Assembly (NCBI RefSeq): GCF_900100305.1
Contig: NZ_FNEY01000001.1
Location: 207,026-271,025, forward strand
Reading direction: 5' to 3'
Source of the DNA: Paracidovorax citrulli
Lineage (GTDB): Bacteria > Pseudomonadota > Gammaproteobacteria > Burkholderiales > Burkholderiaceae_C
Length of the DNA stretch: 64,000 bases
The translations under genes and the position numbers were made by a program. The number at the start of each line of letters is the position of its first letter. Positions within the stretch are counted from its first letter, which is position 1. Under the pieces are notes generated by a model that was given only the letters and a program-made list of their open reading frames with translations, had not been told where the DNA came from and made no database searches. Below are positions 30,470-40,742 of this stretch, in pieces.

Positions 30470-30898
30470 ATGTCCACTTTCAGCGCAAAGCCCGCTGAGG
30501 TCGTGCACGAGTGGTTTGTGATTGACGCGACCGACAAGGTCCTCGGACGAGTAGCCAGCGAAGTTGCTCTCCGTCTGCGCGGCAAACACAAGGCCATTTA
30601 CACGCCTCACGTCGATACCGGCGATTTCATCGTCATCATCAACGCCTCCAAGCTCAAGGTCACCGGCACCAAGTCCCTGGACAAGGTGTACTACCGCCAC
30701 TCCGGCTATCCCGGTGGCATCACGGCGACGAACTTCCGCGACCTGCAGGCCAAGCACCCCGGCCGCGCACTCGAGAAGGCCGTCAAGGGCATGCTGCCCA
30801 AGGGCCCCCTGGGCTACGCCATGATCAAGAAGCTCAAGGTCTACGGCGGCGCGGAACATCCGCACACCGCTCAGCAGCCCAAGGCGCTGGAAATCTAA
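30470..30898 (+). CDS. rplM: 50S ribosomal protein L13
   Basis: A 142-residue large-subunit protein with the L13 hallmarks [16 protein letters not shown] and the central [12 protein letters not shown], ending in [12 protein letters not shown]. First gene of the rplM-rpsI operon, 9 bases before rpsI. The start ATG at 30470 gives the normal family length. Confidence 0.98.
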
Positions 30899-30907
30899 GG
30901 AGCCGAC

Positions 30908-31300
30908 ATGATTGGTGAATGGAACAATGGCACCGGCCGTCGCAAGTCCAGCGTCGCCCGCGTGTTTCTGAAGAAGGGTTCCGGCAAGATCACGGTGAAT
31001 GGCAAGGACATTCAGCAGTATTTCGGCCGCGAAACCTCCATCATGATCGCCAAGCAGCCGCTCGTGCTGACCAACCATGTCGAGACCTTCGACATCCAGG
31101 TCAACGTGCACGGCGGCGGTGAGTCCGGCCAGGCCGGCGCCACCCGCCATGGCATCACCCGCGCCCTGATCGACTACGATGCAACGCTGAAGTCCGCCCT
31201 GAGCCAGGCCGGTTTCGTGACCCGCGATGCCCGTGAAGTCGAGCGCAAGAAGGTCGGTCTGCACTCCGCACGCCGCGCCAAGCAGTTCTCGAAGCGCTGA
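30908..31300 (+). CDS. rpsI: 30S ribosomal protein S9
   Basis: A 130-residue small-subunit protein, whose C-terminal tail (RRAKQFSKR) reaches the P-site tRNA. Family blocks [17 protein letters not shown] and [16 protein letters not shown] are present. Preceded by AAGGAG and followed by a strong terminator at 31357. Confidence 0.98.
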   Translation: MIGEWNNGTGRRKSSVARVFLKKGSGKITVNGKDIQQYFGRETSIMIAKQPLVLTNHVETFDIQVNVHGGGESGQAGATRHGITRALIDYDATLKSALSQAGFVTRDAREVERKKVGLHSARRAKQFSKR

Positions 31301-31356
31301 TCTTCGGTGCGCTGCACCTGGCCGCGAGGTGCTCCTGTGGAGTTCTTCCGGTCACG

Positions 31357-31383
31357 AAAAACCGCCATCATTGGCGGTTTTTT
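31357..31383 (+). terminator. Intrinsic terminator after rpsI
   Basis: 11-bp perfect stem AAAAACCGCCA / TGGCGGTTTTT with a TCAT loop and a run of Ts. The stem begins with As, so it could also work on the minus strand. Confidence 0.9.
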
Positions 31384-31419
31384 GCTTTGGGCGAACGCTT
31401 TTTGAAGGAGGGTTGACGC

Positions 31420-32130
31420 ATGCGACTCAAGCTGCTGCGGCGCAGGCTGACCGTGAGCGCTCCGCGGGTTGCGATCCGCAGCGCCATGCCCTGGCCCCTG
31501 CGCTGGATCGTACTGGCCGTGTTCTTCGGCCTGTGCGCCGCCATCGCCCTGTGGGCCTTCGAATTCGGCAAGAGCATCGCGGGGCTGGATTCCCGGTCGA
31601 GGGATGAACTGCTCCGGTTGCGGGAAGAGGTGTCGCGGCTGCGGGAGGAAAACCGCGCGCGCGACGAGGCCTCCAGCGCCGAAGGCTCCCTGCTCACCGC
31701 CGAGCGCACGGCGCTGGAGCGCGTGATGGCGCGCATGCGGCAACTGGAGGCCGACAACCGCACGCTGCGCGACGACCTGGGTTTCTTCGAAAAGCTGATT
31801 CCCGCCGGCAGGGCCGATGGCGTGAGCATCCGCGGCCTGCAGGCCGAAGCCATGGGCGCAGGCCAGCTGCGCTGGCAGGTGCTGGTGATCCAGCCGGTGC
31901 GCAATGCGCCGGCTTTCAAGGGGCGCCTGGAGCTGCTGGTGGAAGGGGTGCGCGACGGCAAGCCCTGGATGCAGCCGCTGCCCGGTGGTTCCCAGGCGCT
32001 GCAGTTCGAGCATTACCGTCGCGTGGAGGGGGTGTCGGAAATTCCTCCCGGCGCCGTGGTAAAAACCGTGACCGCGCGGGTCCTGGAGGGCAGTGCGGTC
32101 CGTGCCGCCCACCAGTTCCCGATGCAATGA
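31420..32130 (+). CDS. Single-pass coiled-coil membrane protein of unknown function
   Basis: A 236-residue protein. A basic N-terminus is followed by one transmembrane helix (about 28-47, WIVLAVFFGLCAAIALWAF), then a coiled coil (about 55-125, repeated LREE/LRRE heptads) and a compact C-terminal domain. The layout matches the family often found beside bactofilin in Burkholderiales (I recall it as DUF6776, not checked). It lies 70 bases before the second bactofilin gene and is likely co-transcribed; a membrane anchor or partner for the bactofilin filament is a plausible inference. Confidence 0.75.
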   Translation: MRLKLLRRRLTVSAPRVAIRSAMPWPLRWIVLAVFFGLCAAIALWAFEFGKSIAGLDSRSRDELLRLREEVSRLREENRARDEASSAEGSLLTAERTALERVMARMRQLEADNRTLRDDLGFFEKLIPAGRADGVSIRGLQAEAMGAGQLRWQVLVIQPVRNAPAFKGRLELLVEGVRDGKPWMQPLPGGSQALQFEHYRRVEGVSEIPPGAVVKTVTARVLEGSAVRAAHQFPMQ

Positions 32131-32200
32131 CCGCCGGCGCGCCTGCGGAAACGAAGAGAAGAGGGGCCGGGAGCGGCCGTCCCGCCAAGGAGGTTTCACC

Positions 32201-32602
<402 letters not shown>

Positions 32603-32666
32603 ACGGCGTGAAAACGCCATTGCAGTACCATCGAGCCCAATTCCTCCCCTCAGCCGGAGACACCCC

Positions 32667-33032
32667 ATGAGCGCAGTAGCCGAGAACATCCAGACCGAAA
32701 TGCCCGCCCCCATCGTCTTCACCGACAGTGCAGCCGCCAAGGTGGCCGACCTGATCGCCGAAGAGGGCAATCCCGACCTGAAGCTCCGCGTATTCGTGCA
32801 AGGCGGCGGCTGCTCGGGCTTCCAGTACGGCTTCACGTTCGACGAGATCACGAACGAGGACGACACCACCATGACGAAGAACGGCGTTTCGCTGCTGATC
32901 GACGCCATGAGCTACCAGTACCTGGTGGGCGCCGAGATCGACTACAAGGAAGACCTGCAGGGCGCCCAGTTCGTCATCAAGAACCCGAACGCCACCACCA
33001 CCTGCGGCTGCGGATCGAGCTTCTCGGTCTGA
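32667..33032 (+). CDS. erpA: Iron-sulfur cluster insertion protein ErpA
   Basis: A 121-residue A-type Fe-S carrier. The three conserved cysteines are in [11 protein letters not shown] and the C-terminal CGCGSSF. It delivers [4Fe-4S] clusters to apoenzymes. Its own short leader follows the bactofilin gene by 64 bases, and a terminator lies just after it. Confidence 0.96.
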   Translation: MSAVAENIQTEMPAPIVFTDSAAAKVADLIAEEGNPDLKLRVFVQGGGCSGFQYGFTFDEITNEDDTTMTKNGVSLLIDAMSYQYLVGAEIDYKEDLQGAQFVIKNPNATTTCGCGSSFSV

Positions 33033-33050
33033 CCGCCTCCGTGTGAGAGC

Positions 33051-33074
33051 AAGCCGCCCGAGGGCGGCTTTTTT
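33051..33074 (+). terminator. Intrinsic terminator after erpA
   Basis: 8-bp perfect stem AAGCCGCC / GGCGGCTT with a CGAG loop and a run of six Ts. Confidence 0.9.
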
Positions 33075-33099
33075 GTTCCTGCAGAAGCCGTCTCTCCCG

Positions 33100-34548
33100 A
33101 TGTCCTCCAGCTCCGCAGCCGAGATATCCCCTCCGCCAGGTCCTGCCCCGGACCGCCGCATCCTGCTGTGGATCGTCGCGGTGGGCTTCTTCATGCAGAC
33201 GCTGGACGCGACGATCGTCAACACGGCCCTGCCGGCGATGGCTGCCAGCCTGGGCGAAAGCCCGCTGCGCATGCAGTCGGTGATCGTCGCGTATTCGCTC
33301 ACCATGGCTATGCTGATCCCCGCCTCGGGCTGGCTGGCCGACCGCTTCGGCACGCGCACGGTGTTCCTGTTCGCCATCGCCGTTTTCTCGCTCGGCTCGC
33401 TGGCCTGCGCGGCATCGCGGCACTTGGGGGAGCTGGTCGCGGCGCGCGTGCTGCAGGGGCTGGGTGGCGCGCTGCTGCTGCCCGTGGGGCGCCTGGCGGT
33501 GCTGCGCACGTTCCCCCGGGGCGAATTCCTGGAGGCGATGAGCTTCGTCGCCATTCCGGGGCTGATCGGTCCTTTGCTGGGGCCCACCCTGGGGGGCTGG
33601 CTGGTGCAGAGCGCATCGTGGCACTGGGTGTTCCTCATCAACCTGCCGGTGGGCCTGATCGGCATGCTGGCGACGGCCCGCTTCATGCCCGTGCTGCGGG
33701 CCGAGCGGCCCGATCCCTTCGATACCGCGGGCTACGCGCTGCTGGCTTTCGGCATGGTGGCCATATCGCTGGCCATCGAGGCGGCGGGCGTGGCGGGCCG
33801 CGGCGGGGCGGCGGCCCTGGGCGTCGGCGGGCTCGTGGCGCTGGTCGTGTACTGGCTGCATGCGGCGCGCCACGAACGGCCGCTGTACTCGCCGCACCTG
33901 TTCCGTGTGCGGACCCTGTCCGTCGGGCTGCTGGGCAATCTGTTCTGCCGCCTGGGCAGCGGGGCGATGCCGTTCCTGATACCTGTGTCGCTGCAACTGC
34001 TGCTGGGGTACTCGCCGCTGCATGCCGGCATGATGATGCTGCCCGCAGCCCTCGCGGGCATGGCCGTCAAGCGCGTGGCGACGCCGCTGATCCGCCGCTG
34101 CGGCTACCGCAACGTCCTGGTGGCCAACACCGCCATGCTGGGGATGCTGATGGCCAGCTTCGCGCTGCGCGAACCCGGCTGGCCGCTGGCGTGGCAGGTG
34201 CTGCAGCTGGCGGCCTTCGGTGCCGTCAATTCCCTGCAGTTCTCGGCGATGAACACCATCACCCTCAAGGACCTGGACGGTGCCAGCGCCAGCAGCGGCA
34301 ACGGCCTGCTGTCGATGGTGCAGATGCTTGCCATGAGCCTGGGCGTGGCGGTGGCCGGCGCGGTGCTTTCGGAATGGAGCCAGGCGTACGGCGGTCCGGA
34401 GGTGCCCGGCGCGGTGCTGCACGCCTTCCAGTCCACCTTCCTGACGGTGGGCTTCATCACCATCGCCTCGGCTGCCGTGTTCTGGCAACTGCCCCTGGAG
34501 GCGCGGACGCCGCCCCGCGAAGGACCCGAGGTCTCGGGCCAGGGATGA
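33100..34548 (+). CDS. MFS exporter, DHA2 (14-helix EmrB/MdtD-like) family
   Basis: A 482-residue drug:proton antiporter. Motif D1 LDATIVNTALPAMA in helix 1, the loop motif GWLADRFGTRTVF between helices 2 and 3, and GLIGPLLGPTLGGWLVQ (motif C) are typical of DHA2 exporters such as MdtD. The start at 33100 lies right after the erpA terminator, so it must have its own promoter or depend on read-through. Substrate unknown. Confidence 0.9.
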   Translation: MSSSSAAEISPPPGPAPDRRILLWIVAVGFFMQTLDATIVNTALPAMAASLGESPLRMQSVIVAYSLTMAMLIPASGWLADRFGTRTVFLFAIAVFSLGSLACAASRHLGELVAARVLQGLGGALLLPVGRLAVLRTFPRGEFLEAMSFVAIPGLIGPLLGPTLGGWLVQSASWHWVFLINLPVGLIGMLATARFMPVLRAERPDPFDTAGYALLAFGMVAISLAIEAAGVAGRGGAAALGVGGLVALVVYWLHAARHERPLYSPHLFRVRTLSVGLLGNLFCRLGSGAMPFLIPVSLQLLLGYSPLHAGMMMLPAALAGMAVKRVATPLIRRCGYRNVLVANTAMLGMLMASFALREPGWPLAWQVLQLAAFGAVNSLQFSAMNTITLKDLDGASASSGNGLLSMVQMLAMSLGVAVAGAVLSEWSQAYGGPEVPGAVLHAFQSTFLTVGFITIASAAVFWQLPLEARTPPREGPEVSGQG

Positions 34549-34572
34549 GGGCGGGGCGCCGAGGCCCTGCCG

Positions 34573-35709
34573 TCAGGCCGGGTGGATGGCGCCGAGCACG
34601 CGCGGGCCCGCGGCACCGGTCACCCGGGGCAGGTTGCCCGGCAGCCCGAGCAGGGCCTGGCGGGCGAGCCAGGCGAAGGCGGCTGCCTCCACCTGCTGCG
34701 AGGGCAGGCCCAGCGCATCCGTGGGGTGCACGGCCACGCCATGGAGCAGGGCGGCGATGCGCTGCATCAGGTAGCCGTTGCGCGCGCCGCCGCCGCAGAC
34801 CGCGAGCTGCCTGCTCCCGTTCCCATGGCCGATGACGCAGTCCGCGCAGGCGCGGGCGGTCAGTTCGGTCAAGGTGGCCTGGACGTCGGCCGGGCCTGCC
34901 TCGCCGTGCGCACGGGAATAGGTTTCGAGATGGGTCTGCAGCCAGGCCGGGTGGAACAGGTCGCGCCCCGTGCTCTTCGGGGGTTTTTGCTGCAGGTAGG
35001 GTTCGGCCAGCAGGCGGTCGAGCAGGGCAGGCAGGACGTGGCCCTGCGCGGCCCAGGCCCCGTCGGCGTCGTAGGGCTGACCGGTATGGCGCTCGCACCA
35101 GTGGTCCAGCAGCGCGTTGCCCGGTCCGCAGTCGAAGCCCAGCACTTCGCCCTGCGGGCCCAGGACGCTGAGGTTGGCGATGCCGCCGATGTTCAGTATG
35201 CACACGGTGCCCCCCGGCCGGCCGAACATGGCCTGGTGGAACGCCGGCACCAGCGGCGCGCCCTGGCCGCCCGCGGCCACGTCGCGGCTGCGGAAGTCGG
35301 CCACCACGGCGATGCCGGTGAGCTCGGCCAGCAGGGCCGGGTTGTTCAGCTGCAGCGTGTAGCCCGTGCCGTCGAACAGGCCGGGACGGTGGCGCACGGT
35401 CTGGCCGTGCGCGCCGATGGCCCGGATGGCCGCCGGCTCCAGCCGGGCCGCCGCGAGCAGCCGCGCCACGACGGCGGCATAAATGCCTGCCAGGCCGGTG
35501 GCCGCGAGTGCCGCTCGGTGCAGCTCATCCGCTCCACTGCTGTTGAGCGACAGCAGTTCCGCCTTGAGTGCCTCGGGCAGCGGTGCCGAGGCAAAGCCTG
35601 CCACGCGCATCCGCGGGCCTTCGAATTCGACCAGCGCACCGTCCACCCCGTCGAGCGAGGTGCCGGACATGATGCCGATGTAGCGTTCGGTGGCGGCGGC
35701 CGGGGTCAC
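34573..35709 (-). CDS. anmK: 1,6-anhydro-N-acetylmuramic acid kinase
   Basis: A 378-residue cytoplasmic kinase that opens and phosphorylates anhydroMurNAc during peptidoglycan recycling. The N-terminal GIMSGTSLDGVDGALVEF carries the ATP-binding loop; further blocks are GAHGQTVRHRP, the DFRSRDVAAGGQGAPLVP region with the catalytic Asp, and NIGGIANLS. The start is a GTG at 35709. It follows the M23 peptidase gene in the same transcript, consistent with wall turnover. Confidence 0.96.
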   Translation of the reverse strand: MTPAAATERYIGIMSGTSLDGVDGALVEFEGPRMRVAGFASAPLPEALKAELLSLNSSGADELHRAALAATGLAGIYAAVVARLLAAARLEPAAIRAIGAHGQTVRHRPGLFDGTGYTLQLNNPALLAELTGIAVVADFRSRDVAAGGQGAPLVPAFHQAMFGRPGGTVCILNIGGIANLSVLGPQGEVLGFDCGPGNALLDHWCERHTGQPYDADGAWAAQGHVLPALLDRLLAEPYLQQKPPKSTGRDLFHPAWLQTHLETYSRAHGEAGPADVQATLTELTARACADCVIGHGNGSRQLAVCGGGARNGYLMQRIAALLHGVAVHPTDALGLPSQQVEAAAFAWLARQALLGLPGNLPRVTGAAGPRVLGAIHPA

Positions 35710-35754
35710 GGGCGGCGGGACGCGGCGCAGCCGCTCAGGGGGAGGTCGTCGCGG

Positions 35755-37143
35755 TCATTGCGCGCTGGCCTGCTGCACCTGCGCGGCCGAAGCCAGCTGC
35801 ACGCGCATGTTCGCTGCCAGGCGGTTGAACGCTGCGCGCGAAGCGGCCGAGACGGGCTGGGCCGCCGCGCTCTGCTGTGCGAGGACCATCGGATCCTGGT
35901 GCTGGCCGTTCACGCGCGATTCGAAGTGGAGGTGGGAGGCCGTCGCCCAGCCCGTCGCGCCGACGGCGCCGATGGTCTGGCCCTGCACCACGGTCTGGCC
36001 CTTGCGCACGTCGATGCGGCTCAGGTGCGCGTACACCGTCACGTGCTGGTTGTTGTGCCTGATGTAGATGACGTTGCCGTAGCCGTTCTGCACGCCGGCG
36101 AAGTCCACCGTGCCGTCCCCGACGGTGCGCACGGCCGTGCCGGTGGGCGCGGCGAAATCCGTGCCGAGGTGGGCGCGCCACTTCTGCAGGATGGGATGGA
36201 AGCGCATCTTGAAGCCGCTGGTCACGCGCGAGAACTCCACCGGCGAGGCGAGGTAGGCGCGGCGCATGCTCTCGCCTTCCAGCGTGTAGTACGAGCCCTT
36301 GGCCGCTCCCGATTCCTGGAACCAGACGGCATCGTAGGTCTTGCCGTTGTTGTGGAACTCGGCGCTGAGCACGCGGCCGCTGCGCAGCGGCTCGCCGTCG
36401 GCTTCCAGCGTCTCGTACACCACCGAGAAGCGGTCTTCCTTGCGCAGCGCCCGGTGGAAATCGATGTTGCTCGAGAACACTTCCGCCAGCTGGATGGCCA
36501 CGGCGTCGGGAATGCTGGCCGCGTCGGTGGCGGCGAAGAGCGAGCTGCGGATGATGCCGCCGGCCAGCCGGTTGCCCACGGTGAGGGGCGCCGTCTCGAT
36601 GCGGGAGGCGAACGCGCCGCCCTGGCGCTCGACCACGAGACGCTGGAAGTTGCCGCTGTCGTCCTGCACCCAGCGTGCCGTGAGCTTCACCAGCCGGTGG
36701 TCCTCGGTGGTTTCGGCGGACACGGAGCGGCCGCCGCGGCCCAGCAGGTTCTGGCGCACCTGCCCGTCGCCGCGCAGGAATGCGGCGGCCTCGGGGTCGG
36801 CCACGCCCAGGCGCTGCAGGATGGCTTCGGCCGTGTCGCTGCTGCGGGTCTGGTCGGTGCGGTAGAGCGAATAGCTGGGGATGCCCACCAGCGCGGAGAG
36901 CGGCTGGTCGCCTGCGAGGGACTCGACGGGGTACGCGACGATGGTGCGGGGCAGGTCGCCCGGATCGGGGGCGAACGACGCCACGGCGAAGGCGCCGCCT
37001 CCACCGGTGAGCAGAATGGCCGCGACCGCTGCGGTGATGCGTTTGGGATGGGTCCGGGCGAAGCGCGAGAGCCGATCCAGCAATGCAAGGCCGGCGGATG
37101 TCAAGCCGTTGTTCAAGAGTCTGTACCCCAGGGTGAAGCGCAT
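35755..37143 (-). CDS. M23-family peptidoglycan endopeptidase, membrane anchored
   Basis: A 462-residue protein. One N-terminal transmembrane segment (about residues 37-58) is followed by an OapA/LysM-like N-terminal region and a C-terminal LytM domain (about 310-420). The zinc-site motifs are [12 protein letters not shown] (H/D pair) and [12 protein letters not shown] (HxH), so the enzyme looks catalytically complete. It should cleave peptidoglycan cross-bridges, supplying fragments whose sugar the neighbouring AnmK recycles. Divergent from tyrS, an arrangement common in beta-proteobacteria. Start ATG at 37143; one 21 bases upstream is possible. Confidence 0.93.
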   Translation of the reverse strand: MRFTLGYRLLNNGLTSAGLALLDRLSRFARTHPKRITAAVAAILLTGGGGAFAVASFAPDPGDLPRTIVAYPVESLAGDQPLSALVGIPSYSLYRTDQTRSSDTAEAILQRLGVADPEAAAFLRGDGQVRQNLLGRGGRSVSAETTEDHRLVKLTARWVQDDSGNFQRLVVERQGGAFASRIETAPLTVGNRLAGGIIRSSLFAATDAASIPDAVAIQLAEVFSSNIDFHRALRKEDRFSVVYETLEADGEPLRSGRVLSAEFHNNGKTYDAVWFQESGAAKGSYYTLEGESMRRAYLASPVEFSRVTSGFKMRFHPILQKWRAHLGTDFAAPTGTAVRTVGDGTVDFAGVQNGYGNVIYIRHNNQHVTVYAHLSRIDVRKGQTVVQGQTIGAVGATGWATASHLHFESRVNGQHQDPMVLAQQSAAAQPVSAASRAAFNRLAANMRVQLASAAQVQQASAQ

Positions 37144-37301
37144 GCAGGCCCGGGAAGGCGGCATGTGCGGGATGTCCGTGGTCTCAGCGGCTGCTGGCAC
37201 CGGGCCGGAAGGCGGAGCCGGCGGGCGCACTAGAATCCGCCGCTGCAAAGGTGGCAGGAAGTATAGCCACCGACCTACTTGGCGAACCCCGTAAAACCCT
37301 T

Positions 37302-38534
37302 ATGAATCAATCCGCTGTTACAACATTCCCGGTCACCGATGGTGTAGGACGGGCGCTGGAGGTGTCATTGCGCGGAGTCGAGGAATTGCTGCCCCGGGAC
37401 GAGTGGACGCGCAAGCTCGCGCGCTCCGAGGCGACGGGGATTCCGCTGCGCATCAAGCTGGGCCTCGACCCCACGGCGCCGGACATCCACATCGGCCACA
37501 CGGTGGTGCTCAACAAGATGCGCCAGCTGCAGGACCTGGGGCACCAGGTGATCTTCCTCATCGGTGATTTCACCACGCTGATCGGCGACCCGTCCGGCCG
37601 CAATTCCACGCGTCCGCCGCTCACGCCGGAACAGATCAAGGTGAATGCGGAAACCTACTACCGCCAGGCGAGCATGGTGCTGGACCCCGCGAAGACCGAG
37701 ATCCGCTACAACAGCGAATGGTGCGAGCCGCTGGGCGCGGCCGGCATGATCCAGCTGGCGGCCAAGTACACCGTGGCCCGCATGATGGAGCGCAACGATT
37801 TCCACCAGCGGTTCACGGACGGCAGCTCCATCAGCCTGCACGAGTTCCTCTACCCGCTGCTGCAGGGCTACGACTCCGTGGCGCTCAGGAGCGACCTGGA
37901 GCTGGGTGGCACGGACCAGAAGTTCAACCTGCTGATGGGGCGCCACCTGCAGCAGGAGTACGGCCAGGAGCCGCAGTGCATCCTGACGATGCCGCTGCTG
38001 GTGGGGTTGGACGGCGTGGACAAGATGTCCAAGTCCAAGGGCAATTACATCGGCATCACCGAAGACGCCAACACCATGTTCGCCAAGGTGCTGTCCATCT
38101 CGGACGACCTGATGTGGGACTGGTACACGCTGCTGTCGTTCAAGTCGCTGGCGGAGATCGCCGCGCTGCGCCAGGAAGTGGAGGGTGGGCGCAACCCCAA
38201 GGACGCCAAGGTGACGCTGGCCCGGGAAATCACCACGCGCTTCCACAGCGCCGCCGCGGCCGATGCGGCCGAAGCGGATTTCGCCAACCGCAGCAAGGGC
38301 GGCGTGCCGGACGAGATCCCCGAGGTGTCGCTGGAGGGCGCGCCGCTGGGCATCGGCGCCCTGCTCAAGCAGGCGAACCTGGCTCCGTCCACGAGCGAAG
38401 CCAACCGCCTGATCGACGGCGGCGGCGTGCGCGTGGAAGGCAGCGTGGTGAGCGACCGCGGCCTGAAACTGGAGGCGGGTACCTATGTGGTGCAGGTGGG
38501 CAAGCGCAAGTTCGCCCGCGTGACGCTGGGCTGA
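37302..38534 (+). CDS. tyrS: Tyrosyl-tRNA synthetase
   Basis: A 410-residue class I aminoacyl-tRNA synthetase. The HIGH signature is PDIHIGHTV, and the KMSKS loop is [11 protein letters not shown]-terminal S4 RNA-binding domain starts near residue 345 ([14 protein letters not shown]). This is the TyrS type common in proteobacteria with a KMSKS rather than KFGKT loop. Start ATG at 37302. Confidence 0.97.
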   Translation: MNQSAVTTFPVTDGVGRALEVSLRGVEELLPRDEWTRKLARSEATGIPLRIKLGLDPTAPDIHIGHTVVLNKMRQLQDLGHQVIFLIGDFTTLIGDPSGRNSTRPPLTPEQIKVNAETYYRQASMVLDPAKTEIRYNSEWCEPLGAAGMIQLAAKYTVARMMERNDFHQRFTDGSSISLHEFLYPLLQGYDSVALRSDLELGGTDQKFNLLMGRHLQQEYGQEPQCILTMPLLVGLDGVDKMSKSKGNYIGITEDANTMFAKVLSISDDLMWDWYTLLSFKSLAEIAALRQEVEGGRNPKDAKVTLAREITTRFHSAAAADAAEADFANRSKGGVPDEIPEVSLEGAPLGIGALLKQANLAPSTSEANRLIDGGGVRVEGSVVSDRGLKLEAGTYVVQVGKRKFARVTLG

Positions 38535-38573
38535 CACCAGAACCCGGGGCCTGGGCCCGGGTGCCGCCGCTGG

Positions 38574-39566
38574 TCAGCCCAGGTCGTCGTTCAGGTCCGG
38601 ATCGGGGACTTCGCCCACGGCTTCACGGGTGAGTTGCGCCTCGCGCAGCAGCCAGGCGCAGAACGCCTTGATCTCGGGGCGCTGCCCGCTGCGCGGCCCC
38701 ACCAGCAGCCAGTACACCAGCGGCGAGTCGAGCCGGTAGCCGGGCAGGACCTCCACGAGGTCGCCGGATGCGAGGCTGTCCGCGATGAGCGGCATCCGTG
38801 CGAGCGCGAGGCCCTGGCCGGTGAGCGCGGCCTGCACGATCTGGTGGGCGTAGTTGAAGTAGAGCCAGCGCTTGGGCTGCAGCTTGGATTGGCCGTTCTG
38901 CTCGAACCACCGCCGCCACGTCAGCCATTCCAGGTAGGCCATGCGGTGGGCGTCGCCGGCCTCGATCAGCGTGAACTGGGCGACGTCCGCGGGCCTGCGG
39001 ATGGGCGGGCCGCTCTTGAGCAGCCACGGGCTGGCCACCACGGCGAGCTGCTCGCCGAACAGCCGCTGCGCGCCATGCGGCTGCGAGCCCGGCACGGCAT
39101 AGCGCAATGCCAGATCGACGTCCGCGGTTTCCAGGTCCACGGACACGTCGCTCGCATCGATGCGGATGTCGATGTCGGGGTTGTCGCGCTGGAATTCCTC
39201 CATGCGCGGAATCAGCCACATGGAGGCGAAGCTGGCCCAGGTCGTGATCGCCACGCTCTTGCGCCCGGCGGTCTGCCGCACGAGCCGCACGCTGGCATCG
39301 AGCCTTTCCAGGGCCGGTGCCACGGCGCGCTGCAGTTGCGCCCCCGCGCTCGTGAGCTCCACCGCGCGCGTGTGCCGCAGGAAGAGCGGCACGCCCACCT
39401 CGTCTTCTAGTGCCTGGATCTGGCGGCTTACCGCCGATTGCGTGAGGGACAGTTCCTCGGCGGCGGCGCGGAAGTTCAGGTGCCGGGCCACGGCCAGGAA
39501 GGCGCGCCAGTGGCCGACCGCCACGGGCCGCGTGCGCAGGTGAGCAACAGGGGCGGGAATTGTCAT
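38574..39566 (-). CDS. LysR-family transcriptional regulator, GcvA-like
   Basis: A 330-residue LysR regulator: winged helix with FLAVARHLNFRAAAEELSLT and QSAVSRQIQALE, then an effector domain with the GcvA-subgroup stretch TWASFASMWLIPRM and DVDLALRYA. It is divergent from two DUF2917 genes, which are its most likely targets by position. The N-terminus has about 15 extra residues before the fold. Confidence 0.92.
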   Translation of the reverse strand: MTIPAPVAHLRTRPVAVGHWRAFLAVARHLNFRAAAEELSLTQSAVSRQIQALEDEVGVPLFLRHTRAVELTSAGAQLQRAVAPALERLDASVRLVRQTAGRKSVAITTWASFASMWLIPRMEEFQRDNPDIDIRIDASDVSVDLETADVDLALRYAVPGSQPHGAQRLFGEQLAVVASPWLLKSGPPIRRPADVAQFTLIEAGDAHRMAYLEWLTWRRWFEQNGQSKLQPKRWLYFNYAHQIVQAALTGQGLALARMPLIADSLASGDLVEVLPGYRLDSPLVYWLLVGPRSGQRPEIKAFCAWLLREAQLTREAVGEVPDPDLNDDLG

Positions 39567-39629
39567 GGTGCTCGCATGCCGGTTGCGTCGGCTGGATTAA
39601 TGAGTCGATTGCATGAAATTATGGCCGTG

Positions 39630-39641
39630 TTTTCATTGGAC
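39630..39641 (+). promoter_or_regulatory. Shared upstream element, copy 1 (TTTTCATTGGAC)
   Basis: The 12-base word TTTTCATTGGAC lies 76 bases before the first DUF2917 gene and recurs 70 bases before the second (40254); similarity continues a few bases to the right. It is a candidate common activator or promoter site, possibly for the divergent LysR regulator. Confidence 0.45.
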
Positions 39642-39705
39642 CGCATCTGTTTTGGAAAAGAAACTCATTGCACGGCAACCACTTGAAGACATTGGAGAGC
39701 AGGCC

Positions 39706-40185
39706 ATGGATGCATTGCAATTTCCGGATTCGCAACAATGGGGCATGCCGGCGGGTGGTCGGCGGCTGGCTTGCGGCCACGCCCTCGGACTGCGGCCGCG
39801 GCGCGCCGGGATCCTGGAGGTCGTCCACGGGGCGGTCTGGCTGACGGTGACGGGCCCCGCGGCCCAGGGCGGGGATCTGCTCCTGCGCAGGGGCGACACG
39901 TTCCGTATCGCAGCGGGGCAGCACGCCGTGCTGGAGCCCTGGATGGCTTCGGGCCGGACGGACGGCGTGTCGTTCCTGTGGACGCAGGAGTGCACGCAGA
40001 GCGTGCCGGTGGCTGTGGCCTGCAGGTCCGTGGCGCGGGCCCTGGGCGACATGGCCCGCTCCCATGCGGCCTTGGGTGGCGCGGTGGCGGCACTGGGACG
40101 GGCCCTCTGGAGCGCGGCCGCCGGGCCACGTGGCGGTCACGGCGTTCCGCTGTCTGCGCTGCGGTTGGCGAAGTGGCGCCATTGA
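39706..40185 (+). CDS. DUF2917-domain protein, long paralogue
   Basis: A 159-residue protein. A DUF2917-like small beta domain spans about residues 18-85, with VVHGAVWLTVTG, GGDLLLRRGD and RIAAGQHAVLEPW. The remaining 70 residues are a helical Ala-rich tail absent from the paralogue at 40324. The function of the family is not known; the fold looks cupin-like by its repeated short strands. It stands beside the GcvA-like regulator and 138 bases before its paralogue. Start ATG at 39706 (MDALQFPD); longer in-frame starts lack support. Confidence 0.75.
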   Translation: MDALQFPDSQQWGMPAGGRRLACGHALGLRPRRAGILEVVHGAVWLTVTGPAAQGGDLLLRRGDTFRIAAGQHAVLEPWMASGRTDGVSFLWTQECTQSVPVAVACRSVARALGDMARSHAALGGAVAALGRALWSAAAGPRGGHGVPLSALRLAKWRH

Positions 40186-40253
40186 TGCGTCCAGGTCATC
40201 GATAGGGCCGCGTTTGGGAATTGATGCGGAAACCGCATGGTTTTCCCGGCTGC

Positions 40254-40265
40254 TTTTCATTGGAC
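40254..40265 (+). promoter_or_regulatory. Shared upstream element, copy 2 (TTTTCATTGGAC)
   Basis: Second copy of the 12-base word found at 39630, at nearly the same distance from its gene (70 versus 76 bases). A duplicated control element with a duplicated gene is the simplest reading. Confidence 0.45.
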
Positions 40266-40323
40266 GGCTCTGCGGTGCCAGAGGAAAAATCCTGAAAAGA
40301 CCAGGGTTTACCAGGAGAGAGCA

Positions 40324-40686
40324 ATGTCTGCTTCACATGTTCTGAATTTTCAACAATCCGCCGCCCGTGACCGTGCTACCGGGATGGATGTCTATCGGCT
40401 GGACTCCGGCAAGGCCCACAGCCTGCGTCCGCGCGTGCCGATGGCCCTGCGCATCGCTTCGGGCCGGGCATGGGTGACCATCGACGACGGCCTGCCGGGC
40501 GGGTCCGATCCCGCCGCGGGCGACATCGTCCTGCATGCCGGCCAGACGCTCTGGATCGCCGCCGGCCAGCATGCCGTCATCGAGCCGCTGGGCAAGGATG
40601 CGGTGCAGTACTACCGCTTCGACATCTCGCGCGTGGTGAAGGGCGAATCGGCTGGCCAGGGCGTGGTGTCCGCCTGCTGCGCCTGA
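40324..40686 (+). CDS. DUF2917-domain protein, short paralogue
   Basis: A 120-residue protein with the same core as the preceding gene: ALRIASGRAWVTIDDG, then GDIVLHAGQTLWIAAGQHAVIEPL. It ends in two cysteines (VSACCA). Preceded by AGGAGAGA. Product unknown; clearly a tandem duplicate, with IAAGQHAV nearly identical between the copies. Confidence 0.8.
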   Translation: MSASHVLNFQQSAARDRATGMDVYRLDSGKAHSLRPRVPMALRIASGRAWVTIDDGLPGGSDPAAGDIVLHAGQTLWIAAGQHAVIEPLGKDAVQYYRFDISRVVKGESAGQGVVSACCA

Positions 40687-40718
40687 GCGCGGGTCGCGCC
40701 GGTTATCCGGCGCTCGTG

Positions 40719-40742
40719 CCGGCCGGGCTCGCGGCCGGTTTT
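40719..40742 (+). terminator. Stem-loop terminator after the DUF2917 genes
   Basis: CCGGCC / GGCCGG stem with an 8-base loop, followed by TTTTC. It sits between the convergent ends of the DUF2917 gene and the BLUF gene. Confidence 0.55.

Noticed and set aside
38542..38562. ACCCGGG...CCCGGGT stem between tyrS and the LysR gene as terminator
   Set aside because: Only a 7-bp stem with a 7-base loop and no T-run on either strand.
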